A DNA stretch of 64,000 bases from UBA1952 sp965246905 (GTDB lineage: Bacteria > Bacteroidota > Bacteroidia > Chitinophagales > Chitinophagaceae). Shown piece by piece: positions 17,613 to 25,689 of the stretch; within the stretch, counting starts at the first letter, position 1; every line of letters begins with the position of its first letter. The translations under genes and the position numbers were made by a program. Under the pieces are notes generated by a model that had not been told where the DNA came from, searched no databases, and was given only the letters and a program-made list of their open reading frames with translations. The stretch is from assembly GCA_965246905.1 (NCBI GenBank), contig CBDFFZ010000009.1:62001-126000 (forward strand), in the 5' to 3' direction.

Positions 17613-17651
17613 AAAAAAGCCGGCAATGCCTGAGGGGAAGCAGTTGCCGGC
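17613..17651 (-). terminator. Terminator-like hairpin just before a start codon
   Basis: On the minus strand, stem GCCGGCAA / TTGCCGGC is followed by TTTTTTAT and then, 12 bases on, by the ATG at 17601. It could be an attenuator controlling the primase-like gene, or the terminator of an upstream transcript. Confidence 0.6.
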
Positions 17652-18042
17652 GGGTCTGTTGACCAATATTTTTATGAGCTTTCCGTCCCGTCCCCTCAGA
17701 CCAGGTCATACTCGCTGTCGCTTCTTTAAATAGCTGCGACCTGAAGCAAGTGTAATAGACGCTTGATGGTCATGATGATTTTAAGGGAAGTTTATTTTTC
17801 TTCCACGAAAATTCCGGACAACAAACCGGCGCTTCATATCGGACTGACCTTCTACCTGATAGCTAAAGCTGTCACAGAAGCGTTTTGGATAGCCGTGGTC
17901 TCAACGAAACCGTTGATGAGTATGAATGCCAGGCAGAGCCTTCAGATCGCGGTGACGAGGCTCTAAACACCAAATAGCGATAGCGCTTCCAGCGTGAGTA
18001 ATCATACAGGCAACGATAAAGCGGAAGACCTGAGCGAAGGGT

Positions 18043-18105
18043 AAAAAGAGACAGTCAACGTAAAACATACCCTTCATCTCTTTTATACATTGAGTGTCTC
18101 TTTTT
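18043..18105 (-). repeat. Hairpin element, copy C
   Basis: Inverted relative to A and B. On the minus strand it reads GAGACACTCAATGTATAAAA, loop AGATGAAGGGTATG, then TTTTACGTTGACTGTCTC, with one unpaired position in the stem. It lies about 440 bases upstream of the primase-like gene. Confidence 0.8.
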
Positions 18106-18169
18106 CCTGAACAACAGTGCCTACACGATTTTAAAATACTTGTAAACCTGTCCCTGTTCTTCTAATCAG

Positions 18170-18224
18170 GGTCAATATTGACCTTCGGCTTTAGTCCGTT
18201 GCTCTCAAAGTCAATATTGACTTT
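18170..18224. repeat. Two GTCA-N4-TGAC palindromes in tandem
   Basis: GGTCAATATTGACC at 18170-18183 and AAAGTCAATATTGACTTT at 18207-18224 are both perfect and share the ten-base centre TCAATATTGA. Their centres lie 39 bases apart. They are likely a protein binding site or part of a decayed repeat. Confidence 0.65.
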
Positions 18225-19070
18225 ACACTTTTGATCGATGTGAGAACATTTATCGGTGTGGGTCTTACCTAAAACACCTCAACGAAAGACAATCTTAAGT
18301 ATAAGCTCCAGCCTTCAGTTGAGAGTCAAGCGTTGGCAGAATTACACGCCTCTTCGGACGTTTGGATTTTTACCTTAAGATTGAATGATCGCGGCTGGCC
18401 TCAATTGCCTTTGACATGCAAACAACTTCAACGATCAGGGAACAATTATGTCCTCTATGGGTATAAGCAGTATGGAAGTGTTGGTATGGTGATGTAGATA
18501 GAGGATAGAGGTGTATGGATGTGGTATACACTGTAGGTGACCTATAATTTTTGGACGGCCTTTTGGGAAAAGTGCTCATTCCGATGCTTGAAATGATGCT
18601 TCTTAAAACCTCTCTTCTGAACACCACATATTCTGAGCTTGCAACTTAGGTAAACAACCGATCTCATACTTTTTACAAGACCGACTTACAGCACAATTGA
18701 CGTAAGTGACCGGTAGCATTAAAGCCAGTCTGTTGCTGGCCCCCAAACCAACCTACGCCAGAATGGACGTAAGTGTTCATCGGCTTTTGGATTTTAGCGC
18801 GTCGGTAAATCTATTGTACAGCACACTTGTCGCTTATGATGACGGACTGCCGGCGAACTGCTTTACCTACCATGCTTTAGACGGCGCGGAACTGACCATT
18901 GATGATAGCTTCGATCTGCTTTTTACAGAGCTCACAGCAACAGACAATCACCGCCTCGCTTGCCGGCCGTACCTTGAAGCAGGTCGCTTCGCCATGTACG
19001 GGGCAGATGTAAGTGGCAAGCTCGATCATCAGCTCACTTGTAATGTCCATGCCGTAAGGTACAAAAATAG
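18225..19070. other. Non-coding stretch downstream of peptide operon
   Basis: No credible gene. A rightward frame of 137 codons (18706-19119) crosses it but runs through the peptide operon's terminator and into its coding region on the other strand, so it is a shadow. Several GACGTAAGTG or GATGTAAGTG words recur near 18703, 18765 and 19007; meaning unknown. Confidence 0.4.
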
Positions 19071-19098
19071 AAAAGCAGCCTACGACAGGCTGCTTTTT
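19071..19098 (-). terminator. Terminator of the double-glycine peptide operon
   Basis: Stem AAAAGCAGCC / GGCTGCTTTT with a 7-base loop, followed on the minus strand by CTATTTTTG. It lies 17 bases after the stop of the second peptide gene, which supports a real leftward transcript. Confidence 0.8.
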
Positions 19099-19115
19099 GA
19101 ATATTGTAAAGCGGA

Positions 19116-19178
19116 TTAGTTGAATACCACACCGCCACCGTTTACGGTCGCTGCTTCTGTTGCCGATAGCTTTTTCAT
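19116..19178 (-). CDS. 20-residue double-glycine leader peptide
   Basis: The complete product is MKKLSATEAATVNGGGVVFN. Residues 1-15 look like a short GG-type leader: Lys-rich start, Leu at 4, a Glu in the middle and a Gly-Gly stop, as in bacteriocin or pheromone precursors cut by C39-peptidase ABC exporters. That would leave only four or five residues (GVVFN or VVFN) as the mature peptide. Two near-identical modules lie just upstream in the same direction, and a terminator follows. Conservation across three copies with changes confined mostly to the tail argues that it is translated. No exporter or modifying enzyme is in the window. Confidence 0.7.
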   Translation of the reverse strand: MKKLSATEAATVNGGGVVFN

Positions 19179-19223
19179 AGTTGATGGATTTAAATCGTTT
19201 TAAAGAGAAAAGAGGTAAGCGAA

Positions 19224-19346
19224 TTAGTTCAGCTGATACCCGCCGCCGTTGATGGTTACGGTCTCAACGGAAGTGAGCTTTTTCATGTTCAGGTTTATTC
19301 CACCACCATTGATCGTTACTGTCTCTACTGCTGTAAGCTTTTTCAT
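19224..19346 (-). CDS. Tandem double-glycine peptide, two 20-residue modules fused
   Basis: One open frame of 40 residues made of two modules without a stop between them: MKKLTAVETVTINGGGINLN then MKKLTSVETVTINGGGYQLN. Each module starts with its own ATG (19346 and 19286), so the second may also be started independently. The leader halves are almost identical; the last four residues differ (INLN, YQLN, and VVFN in the third copy), all ending in Asn. The leader region is A-rich (AACAAAAACAAAACGAC), a strong Bacteroidota translation context. Likely a signalling or bacteriocin-like precursor family (inference). Confidence 0.7.
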   Translation of the reverse strand: MKKLTAVETVTINGGGINLNMKKLTSVETVTINGGGYQLN

Positions 19347-19864
19347 GTCGTTTTGTTTTTGTTTGTTTTTGTTGATGCAAAGATGCTATCGGCAGGCACC
19401 CTTTTCTTACCGCATGAAAGTAGACAAATGAGCAGCCCAGTCAGCGCCGCTCGCCTCTACGATCTCTGAGAAGCGGGCTATACTGGTTATTTGCCCGTCG
19501 CAAAACGAACCTGGGAATATGGTTGCCAGGTTGAGTTAAATATCGGCAAACAGCATGCCCTTCGCTTAGGATGACAGACCGTTGTGCCGCTACCCTACCG
19601 TGATTTAAAAGAAGGTTAGAGGATACTGCGCAAGTAGTGGTGCCGGTCTGCTTTTAAGGTGCCTATCGTCCTCACCACCTCAACGGAACCCGGAATGAAT
19701 ACGGTAAGCAGCCGATCTAAGAAAGGTGGGTGATGGGAGAATAAAGAACTGTTGTGAGCGTGCCGTAATGGGAGCCCCGGGGGGGCAAGGCAAAGCGACG
19801 AAACGTCTGCACGATATGACGATGCGTCGCTCTTGTTCCGGCTTGGGAAATTTTTTCCAAAACC
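19347..19864. other. Intergenic stretch, no gene seen
   Basis: Contains the leader and presumably the promoter of the peptide operon near 19347-19420. A hairpin GCGACG / CGTCGC spans about 19795-19833. Short frames here show no family or start signal. Confidence 0.35.
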
Positions 19865-20092
19865 TCAGATTGGCTTCTCGGCGGCAAGCTTGTCCAAAAG
19901 CTCGAACACGTTCTCAACGTCCGTGACTATCTCGTTGAACTCGAGGTCGGGACCGTCCGAGGTGTAGCGCAGATACTCGAAGAATACTTTGCGAAGTGAT
20001 CTGCTTATTCGGTCGACATCGGTGTCCTGAAGAAAATACCGGATCGCATCCTGTAGCCGTTGGGATTGTTGGTTGTTCGCCTCTTGTTCCAT
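19865..20092 (-). CDS. Small acidic helical protein, 75 residues
   Basis: ATG 20092 gives MEQEANNQQSQRLQDAIRYF; an ATG at 20113 would add seven residues. The product is acidic and almost wholly helical (SRSLRKVFFEYLRYTSDG, VENVFELLDKLAAE). No family recognised. It lies 81 bases downstream of an XRE regulator on the same strand and may be its operon partner. Confidence 0.55.
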   Translation of the reverse strand: MEQEANNQQSQRLQDAIRYFLQDTDVDRISRSLRKVFFEYLRYTSDGPDLEFNEIVTDVENVFELLDKLAAEKPI

Positions 20093-20173
20093 GCCGGTGA
20101 ATATAGCTGGCAAGAGCCTTTGTGGGCAGGCATTTGCGATTGTTTAGCGATGATACTCAACCCTGCCCCTGAC

Positions 20174-20398
20174 TTACTCGCCGATGCTCATCATGAACTC
20201 GCTAATGGTGGTGTCGTAGCATGCGCACAGCCTGCCCAGGGTGCTGATCGTCACGTTGTAGGTCTTCGCTTCGAGACGCCCCACATGTATGCCTGTCTTG
20301 TGATGCACGTCCAGCTGGGACATGCCCGTCTGCTGCCTCAGCTCTATGAGGCGGTCCACCACTTTCCTGATCAATGCTTCATCGGGTACCTGGGCCAT
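20174..20398 (-). CDS. XRE-family helix-turn-helix regulator, 74 residues
   Basis: A compact HTH protein: VVDRLIELRQQTGMSQLDVH, then HKTGIHVGRLEAKTYNVTIS as turn and recognition helix, then LGRLCACYDTTISEFM. This is the Cro/C1 fold with no extra domain. It probably represses its own promoter and perhaps the divergent gene at 20558, with 160 bases shared between them. Confidence 0.85.
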   Translation of the reverse strand: MAQVPDEALIRKVVDRLIELRQQTGMSQLDVHHKTGIHVGRLEAKTYNVTISTLGRLCACYDTTISEFMMSIGE

Positions 20399-20557
20399 CG
20401 CTAACGGGTGGCAAAGTCGCCACCTAATTCCCCACCTGCAATGACATCTAATCAGCGGATTTGCTATTTTGCGCCTATAAATTACATCTGACCGCTCAGG
20501 CGGCCATCACCATAAACAATAGCGTATTTCCAACCAAACAATCAAACACTTTACTCA

Positions 20558-21304
20558 ATGGCACAAAAACAATATCAGGGCCGTAACATCGAGCTGCGCA
20601 AGCTGAAAAAGATCACGGAGACCTGGTTCCGTGATCAGCAATATGAAACCCAGTCTAAATCCGGCGACAGGGACTTCCTGATACAGGCACGTAAGGGTGG
20701 AACGTTCCGGACCATCGTAGGCGCCTCAAGGGCCTTCAACATAACGATCAGTGGCAGTCCCAATGATTTTTCCGTAAACTTCTCGATCGGCGATTGGTCG
20801 AGCAACCTCGCAGCGATCGGTATCGGGACTTTGCTGACCGGCGGTCTTTTCCTGATCGGCAGCGGGCTTGCCGCTGGGTGGTCGAAGAAAATAGAAGCGG
20901 ACTTTCTTAGCTGGATGGACAACACCGTTCAGTTTTCATCCAGAGAACTGTTAGCGGACGCGTCTCAAATACCCGATCAGAACTTATCCGCGCCGGCCGT
21001 AAATGAGAAGCTTGAAAAGTTGAGGGCTGCTTTTGAAGCCGGTATTTTATCCGAACAGGAATTCAACGACAAGGTCGGGCAACTTAAAACGGACACCTCG
21101 CCGTCCGACCAGATGGACAAGCTCAACGATGCTTTCCGGGCAGGGATCCTGACAGAAACAGAATACAAGGCCAAGAAATCCGGGATCGAGAAAAACCTCA
21201 AGCTGCAGAACCTTTCTGCCGCTTTATCAAATGGGATTCTGACCCAAATGGAATACGATAAAAAAGTCGCGGAGTTCGACGAGGACGTTGAATTCATAGA
21301 CTGA
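20558..21304 (+). CDS. Membrane protein with three SHOCT-like repeats
   Basis: A 248-residue protein. Residues 1-80 form a soluble domain (NIELRKLKKITETWFRDQQY). A hydrophobic hairpin-like segment follows at ~87-109 (AAIGIGTLLTGGLFLIGSGL). The C-terminal third holds three SHOCT-type repeats: KLEKLRAAFEAGILSEQEF, KLNDAFRAGILTETEYKAK and NLSAALSNGILTQMEYDKK. SHOCT motifs usually occur once or twice at the ends of membrane or oligomerising proteins. It is followed after 21 bases by a zinc-ribbon membrane protein, a likely operon partner. Confidence 0.75.
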   Translation: MAQKQYQGRNIELRKLKKITETWFRDQQYETQSKSGDRDFLIQARKGGTFRTIVGASRAFNITISGSPNDFSVNFSIGDWSSNLAAIGIGTLLTGGLFLIGSGLAAGWSKKIEADFLSWMDNTVQFSSRELLADASQIPDQNLSAPAVNEKLEKLRAAFEAGILSEQEFNDKVGQLKTDTSPSDQMDKLNDAFRAGILTETEYKAKKSGIEKNLKLQNLSAALSNGILTQMEYDKKVAEFDEDVEFID

Positions 21305-21325
21305 TCAGCACTTATACCAACAATC

Positions 21326-21853
21326 ATGATAGAAACTATCTGCCCCAAATGCGGCAATGCAAAAACATTTTCAGAAGACAAGACCGGCAGGAAATTCAAG
21401 TGCCCTTCCTGCGGCGAAGTTATACTGGTTGAAGGGATTGCTTCCGCCGTTCCGGTCCAGGCTGCGTTGCCTGCTGCCCCCTACGTAAAGAACATAGTCA
21501 GCGATGAGGACCGTTTGCAGGACATCATCGGGGAACGAATTGCCAATAACGCACAAATGCGCTTAAGGCTGCTTAAAAGATCTAAAACATGGAACGGCTG
21601 GCGCATTGTCTTTTATGTTATTGCAGCTATCGCTTTAGTGAAGGTCGTTGGTGGTGAGCCCGCACAGATCATAAGCGTAGGATTCTGGGGTGGCTTAGGC
21701 TATTGGTTCCAGAAGAAGGCAAAGGGGTTTAAGGCTCAGGCGGACGGCATAGAAGATCAAAATAGCCCACCCGATGAAGTTCCTTCCATGAAAGAAAGTC
21801 AAAATGATTGTCAGCCTGTCGGGGGCAAAATTGATGTCGCAAGACCACTTTAG
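21326..21853 (+). CDS. Zinc-ribbon membrane protein
   Basis: A 175-residue protein. The N-terminus has two Cys pairs, CPKCGNAKTF and KCPSCGEVI, forming a zinc ribbon of the kind found at the start of many membrane proteins. After a linker come hydrophobic segments around residues 93-108 (WRIVFYVIAAIALVKV) and 115-130 (IISVGFWGGLGYWF), then a polar tail. Function unknown. Its spacing after the SHOCT protein suggests co-expression. Confidence 0.7.
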   Translation: MIETICPKCGNAKTFSEDKTGRKFKCPSCGEVILVEGIASAVPVQAALPAAPYVKNIVSDEDRLQDIIGERIANNAQMRLRLLKRSKTWNGWRIVFYVIAAIALVKVVGGEPAQIISVGFWGGLGYWFQKKAKGFKAQADGIEDQNSPPDEVPSMKESQNDCQPVGGKIDVARPL

Positions 21854-21930
21854 GCATCTAACGAAGCTTTAGCGTTTGAAATTGTCGCGGGAGAAGGAAG
21901 TCGGCTACCCTTGCGTATACAATCCAATCA

Positions 21931-22269
21931 ATGACGAACGCGAACGATAGACTCAGAGAATATTCCTGCACGGATAATTATTACAAACTCTATGGAATGC
22001 TATACACCGATGGTGCGAAGGCGATGGCGGATATTTTCCAGTGCTACTGGTTCCTCGATGTGATCGCAAGCTACCAGCATGAATTGAAGGGCGAAGAGTT
22101 CCAGGTGTGGCAGATAAGGAAGAACGAAGATGGCTCAGCTGTCGTGGTATGTACAAATGGTAATGAGGGCGTTTTAAGAGCTCAGGAAATCCCTTTTACC
22201 GATTTCATGGCCGACGAAGCGACATTGTGGGTCGAGCAGGGCGTGATCATACTTCCATCCGAACATTAA
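21931..22269 (+). CDS. DUF6876-family protein
   Basis: A 112-residue protein with the family pattern NYYKLYGMLYTDGAKAMAD, CYWFLDVIASYQHELKGEEF, QVWQIRKNEDGSAVVVC. DUF6876 proteins are small orphans, common on plasmids and integrated elements; no function is known to me. It lies 37 bases before the 22307 gene and may form an operon with it. Confidence 0.7.
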   Translation: MTNANDRLREYSCTDNYYKLYGMLYTDGAKAMADIFQCYWFLDVIASYQHELKGEEFQVWQIRKNEDGSAVVVCTNGNEGVLRAQEIPFTDFMADEATLWVEQGVIILPSEH

Positions 22270-22306
22270 GAACCCAATTCCTTTTACTCTTTAAAATCCA
22301 TCAGCC

Positions 22307-22588
22307 ATGAACACAATTGCCATCAACAATATCGCAGACGTGGTGCGCTTCTTCCAATCCTTATACGACGAATTCGACCTCGCCTTTCATCCTGACAGTG
22401 AGTTTATCGACTACGTAGATAACTTGGGTAATCCAACATTTACCGAAGAAGAGGCATTGGTGCTGGACGAGACGATGGAAGCGTGTTTTTTTCTGTGCGA
22501 TAAAGCTGGGCTTGACCTGTATGAGATCGGACAGGAAGTCCAGCTGAAAGAGTTCAGAAAGCGCGGCATATTGCCACAGGAAAATTAA
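22307..22588 (+). CDS. Small orphan protein, paralogue of 11178-11450
   Basis: A 93-residue acidic protein: NNIADVVRFFQSLYDEFDLA, then EFIDYVDNLGNPTFTEEEAL, then CFFLCDKAGLDLYEIGQEV. The first and last boxes line up with the 11178-11450 protein, including the Cys followed by a Gly-Leu-(Asp/Asn)-(Leu/Ile)-Tyr motif. No known family. A leader of ACTCTTTAAAATCCATCAGCC precedes the ATG in pieces typical of Bacteroidota. Confidence 0.6.
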   Translation: MNTIAINNIADVVRFFQSLYDEFDLAFHPDSEFIDYVDNLGNPTFTEEEALVLDETMEACFFLCDKAGLDLYEIGQEVQLKEFRKRGILPQEN

Positions 22589-22801
22589 ACTTATCGCGCC
22601 ATGCTGAGGGCCAGGCACAAGAACGGCGGCGGTTGTTTCGAAGACAGATCCAATCAATGCTGAGCTCGCCAAAATATGTTTTCTGGATGTCAACTGGTGT
22701 GGTGCATAAAGCTGGACAGCCCATGGCATCGGAATGAGGGGGCTTGAGCCATATGCCAGTATCATCCTACCGCGAACGCCTGGCCTACAGCAACCGGCCC
22801 C

Positions 22802-25582
22802 TTATTGCAGTACGACCTTCCGGGTAAGCAGGATCCGGCCAGCAGCATCGGTAAGCGACAGAAAATAAAGCCCTTTCGCCAAATGACCCATGTCCAGCTT
22901 ATTGCCGCCCACAACTACGGTCCGGCCCTCTATATCCCGCAGCTGGCTACGCACGGCCATTGGCGCGACAATCTCAAGGGGCCCGTTTGTAGGATTAGGG
23001 AATATACGTATGCCGGCCGTCGTCCATAGTCCAACGGAGAGGTTGTTCAATACAAAAGGCTGGCTTTGCCCGCTACAGCCACCGGCGCCTTTCACCACGA
23101 CATAATAAGTGCCGTTCTGCGTCATGGTAAGGCTACGTGACGTGGCGCCGGCAATTGGCTGGCCATTGACATACCATTGGTATACGGAAAATGTATCCGT
23201 ACGCAAAACCAGCCCGGTCCTGGTGATCATCGGCGCAGGCTGTGGGTTGAATTGAACATGGACCGTATCCCGGTCGATGCACCCGTTGGCCGCTATCACG
23301 GTTGCGATAAAATCACCGCCGTAATTCGGCACGAAAGCGATCGAGGTGGTATCGCCTATATCCGATAAAATGCTCTGCGGCCCTCGCCAGCTATACTTAT
23401 AGCCGCCGCTCACATTGAGCCGCAGGGTGTCGCCAGGACAGAGGGACGAAGTGCCGGTCGCGTTGGCGAAAGGCGGAATGCTGCACGGGGTAAAGCCGAA
23501 CTTTACAATGAACAGCTCTGATGTGGCGCTGCCCGTTGGCCCGGCGAAAACAGTATCGATGGCCTGTGGCGTCCTGAAAAGGTCCGGTGAGTTCGTTGTT
23601 CCTGCAATATATACGGTCCCTGCCTTATCAACGGCGATGCCCGGTGTGTACTCATCTCCGCTTCCGCCTAACAGGGTGCTGTACAGAAGCGACGAGCCGG
23701 TGCTGTTCACCCCGGTAAGGAATATATCGAAATCGGGTCTCGGCGCCGCGGCACGGAAAGCATCCGCCGTCAATGGGTAGCCTGCCGTCCGGTTCGTCCT
23801 GCCGGTAATGAATGCGTTACCGCCCGTGTCGATGGCTATGTCCCCGGACAGGTCAAAATAGGGGCCACCGAGGTAAGTGCTGTAGTCAAGTGCGGCTCCG
23901 GAAGGTGAAAGCCTGGTGATGAACGCATCATAACCCCCGCCGGGCACGCGCTGGTAGGCATTTGCCGTTACCGGAAAATCGGCGGCGTTCGTATAGCCCC
24001 CGACATAAGCGTGCCCCGTGCGGTCCGCCGCTATGCCCACCGCTTCCTGGCTCCCGGAACTGCCGCCCAGGAAAGTGGAATAGACCAGTGCCGTGCCTGC
24101 AGAGTTTATTTTCGTCACGAAGATGCCTGCGCCGATAGAGGTCACTTTATATGCTCCAGGCGTGACCGGAAAGTTATTTGAAGTGGTGCTGCCCGCCACA
24201 TAAGCATTTCCCAGACTGTCGACAGCTATACCACGGCCTGCATCGGCGCCGGTGCCGCCAAGCAGGGTGGAATAGACCAATGCGCTGCCTGATGCATTCA
24301 GCTTTGTGACATAGGCATCGTCCACCCTGCTCACCCCCTGGAATGCTCCCGGGGTGGTCGGATAAGAGCCCTGCGCGCTGCCTGTGGTATAGGCGTTCCC
24401 TGCCGCGTCAAGTGCTATGGCGCTGGCCTCGCCCGCGCCTATCAGCGTGGAGTACACAAGTGCGGAACCGGTCGGGCTGAGCTTGGTGACATAATTGTTC
24501 ACGGACCCGGAAGTATTGACATTATAGGCCCCCGGTGTCGTCGGCCAGTTATAATACGTGCTGCCGGTGATATAGGCATTGCCTGCGGTATCCACCGCCA
24601 GGCCGTTCATGTACCCATAATAGATGAAGGTCGAGTAAACGATGTTGTTCCCCCCGGGATTGATCTTGGTTATGAAGACCGAGGTGCCGAGGTTCGAGGC
24701 ATTGTAGGAGCCTGTGGTCACCGGGTAGTCCGGCGAGGCGGAAGTGCCCGAGATATAGGTATTGCCCACTGCGTCGGCCGCCAGGGTATGGGCGCCTGTA
24801 TACTCTTCGCCGCTGCCACCTAAAAACGTGCTGTATATGAAAGGATCGATCACCAGGGGAAGGGATGCGTCCGCGCCTTTTACGGAAAGACCCATAATGT
24901 CCGGACCTGCCAATTTGAAAGCACATGCTACCTGTACCGCCTTGCCGCCAGTCATCTGGTAGGCGTAAAGCCCTCTTTGCCGTACTTCACCGAAACGTGT
25001 GGTAAACACCGGCTCTCCCTTTCTGTTGAGGGCGATGCGGTCCGCACCCTGCACGCGCATGCCGATCGATCCCGCATCAGCCCCGGGCCGCAGCACGAAG
25101 TCGTACCGGAGGCTGCCATTGTCGAAATACCAGCGCTGGTCAATGCCGGGGTAGATATCCTTTAGATAGACCCCGGTATACCGGCGTGCCTGCAGGCCCC
25201 ATTGACTGCGGTCGTTTCCTTTGAAAAAATTGCAGTCGCCGGCCTGGCGGTCCGTGCCGGCAGCTTCGGGCGCCTTATTGCCTCCGACGAGGCCAATGGC
25301 CACTACCTGTCCCTCAATGCGCCCGTTCCTTGCAGCAGCCCCGGTCCTGGGGCCATTGCCCTGCACGGGCCGGGTAATCTTATAATAGTCATAGGTAACG
25401 CCCGTTTTAGTGATCCAGGCATTGAGCCCGCGCAGCCTTGCCAGGTAGAGAACGTCCAAGGGCCACTGCCCCTTGTTTTCCACGAATACGGGGGCGGCAA
25501 CGGCTGCCTGGGCGCGTGCTGTATGCGGAAGACAGTAGATCAAAAATGCTGCTGCAATTAAAAGACCGGATTTCATGTTCAT
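22802..25582 (-). CDS. SBBP beta-propeller repeat protein with T9SS sorting domain
   Basis: A 926-residue secreted protein. It has a signal peptide (KSGLLIAAAFLIYCLPHTA, cut near ARA-QA). Residues ~30-260 match the N-terminal domain that precedes SBBP repeats (FVENKGQWPLDVLYLAR). The middle is about nine SBBP repeats, each like IALDAAGNAYTTGS plus VYSTLLGG. A PKD- or Ig-like part follows (SLCPGDTLRLNVSGGYKYSW), and the last ~70 residues are a type A T9SS sorting domain (IFPNPTNGPLEI, LAKGLYFLSLTD). It should be exported and cell-surface bound. The target is unknown. It is probably a single-gene unit. Confidence 0.88.
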   Translation of the reverse strand: MNMKSGLLIAAAFLIYCLPHTARAQAAVAAPVFVENKGQWPLDVLYLARLRGLNAWITKTGVTYDYYKITRPVQGNGPRTGAAARNGRIEGQVVAIGLVGGNKAPEAAGTDRQAGDCNFFKGNDRSQWGLQARRYTGVYLKDIYPGIDQRWYFDNGSLRYDFVLRPGADAGSIGMRVQGADRIALNRKGEPVFTTRFGEVRQRGLYAYQMTGGKAVQVACAFKLAGPDIMGLSVKGADASLPLVIDPFIYSTFLGGSGEEYTGAHTLAADAVGNTYISGTSASPDYPVTTGSYNASNLGTSVFITKINPGGNNIVYSTFIYYGYMNGLAVDTAGNAYITGSTYYNWPTTPGAYNVNTSGSVNNYVTKLSPTGSALVYSTLIGAGEASAIALDAAGNAYTTGSAQGSYPTTPGAFQGVSRVDDAYVTKLNASGSALVYSTLLGGTGADAGRGIAVDSLGNAYVAGSTTSNNFPVTPGAYKVTSIGAGIFVTKINSAGTALVYSTFLGGSSGSQEAVGIAADRTGHAYVGGYTNAADFPVTANAYQRVPGGGYDAFITRLSPSGAALDYSTYLGGPYFDLSGDIAIDTGGNAFITGRTNRTAGYPLTADAFRAAAPRPDFDIFLTGVNSTGSSLLYSTLLGGSGDEYTPGIAVDKAGTVYIAGTTNSPDLFRTPQAIDTVFAGPTGSATSELFIVKFGFTPCSIPPFANATGTSSLCPGDTLRLNVSGGYKYSWRGPQSILSDIGDTTSIAFVPNYGGDFIATVIAANGCIDRDTVHVQFNPQPAPMITRTGLVLRTDTFSVYQWYVNGQPIAGATSRSLTMTQNGTYYVVVKGAGGCSGQSQPFVLNNLSVGLWTTAGIRIFPNPTNGPLEIVAPMAVRSQLRDIEGRTVVVGGNKLDMGHLAKGLYFLSLTDAAGRILLTRKVVLQ

Positions 25583-25689
25583 AGGATTTCCTGTAAAGAA
25601 ATAAAGTTACTGATCAATGACCAGCCCGTCCACTACTCCACCGGCCTTTTATTTTATGAAAGAAGCTGTGCCTGTCAGGGCCACCCTCC

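Noticed and set aside
17763..17966. 67-codon rightward frame as a gene
   Set aside because: Met-rich start, no leader, no resemblance; lies in the upstream region of the primase-like gene.
18706..19119. 137-codon rightward frame as a gene
   Set aside because: It runs through the terminator and into the coding strand of the double-glycine peptide operon, and shows no family resemblance.
19116..19346. Lanthipeptide or lasso precursor assignment
   Set aside because: The tails lack Ser/Thr/Cys patterns and are too short; no modifying enzymes nearby.
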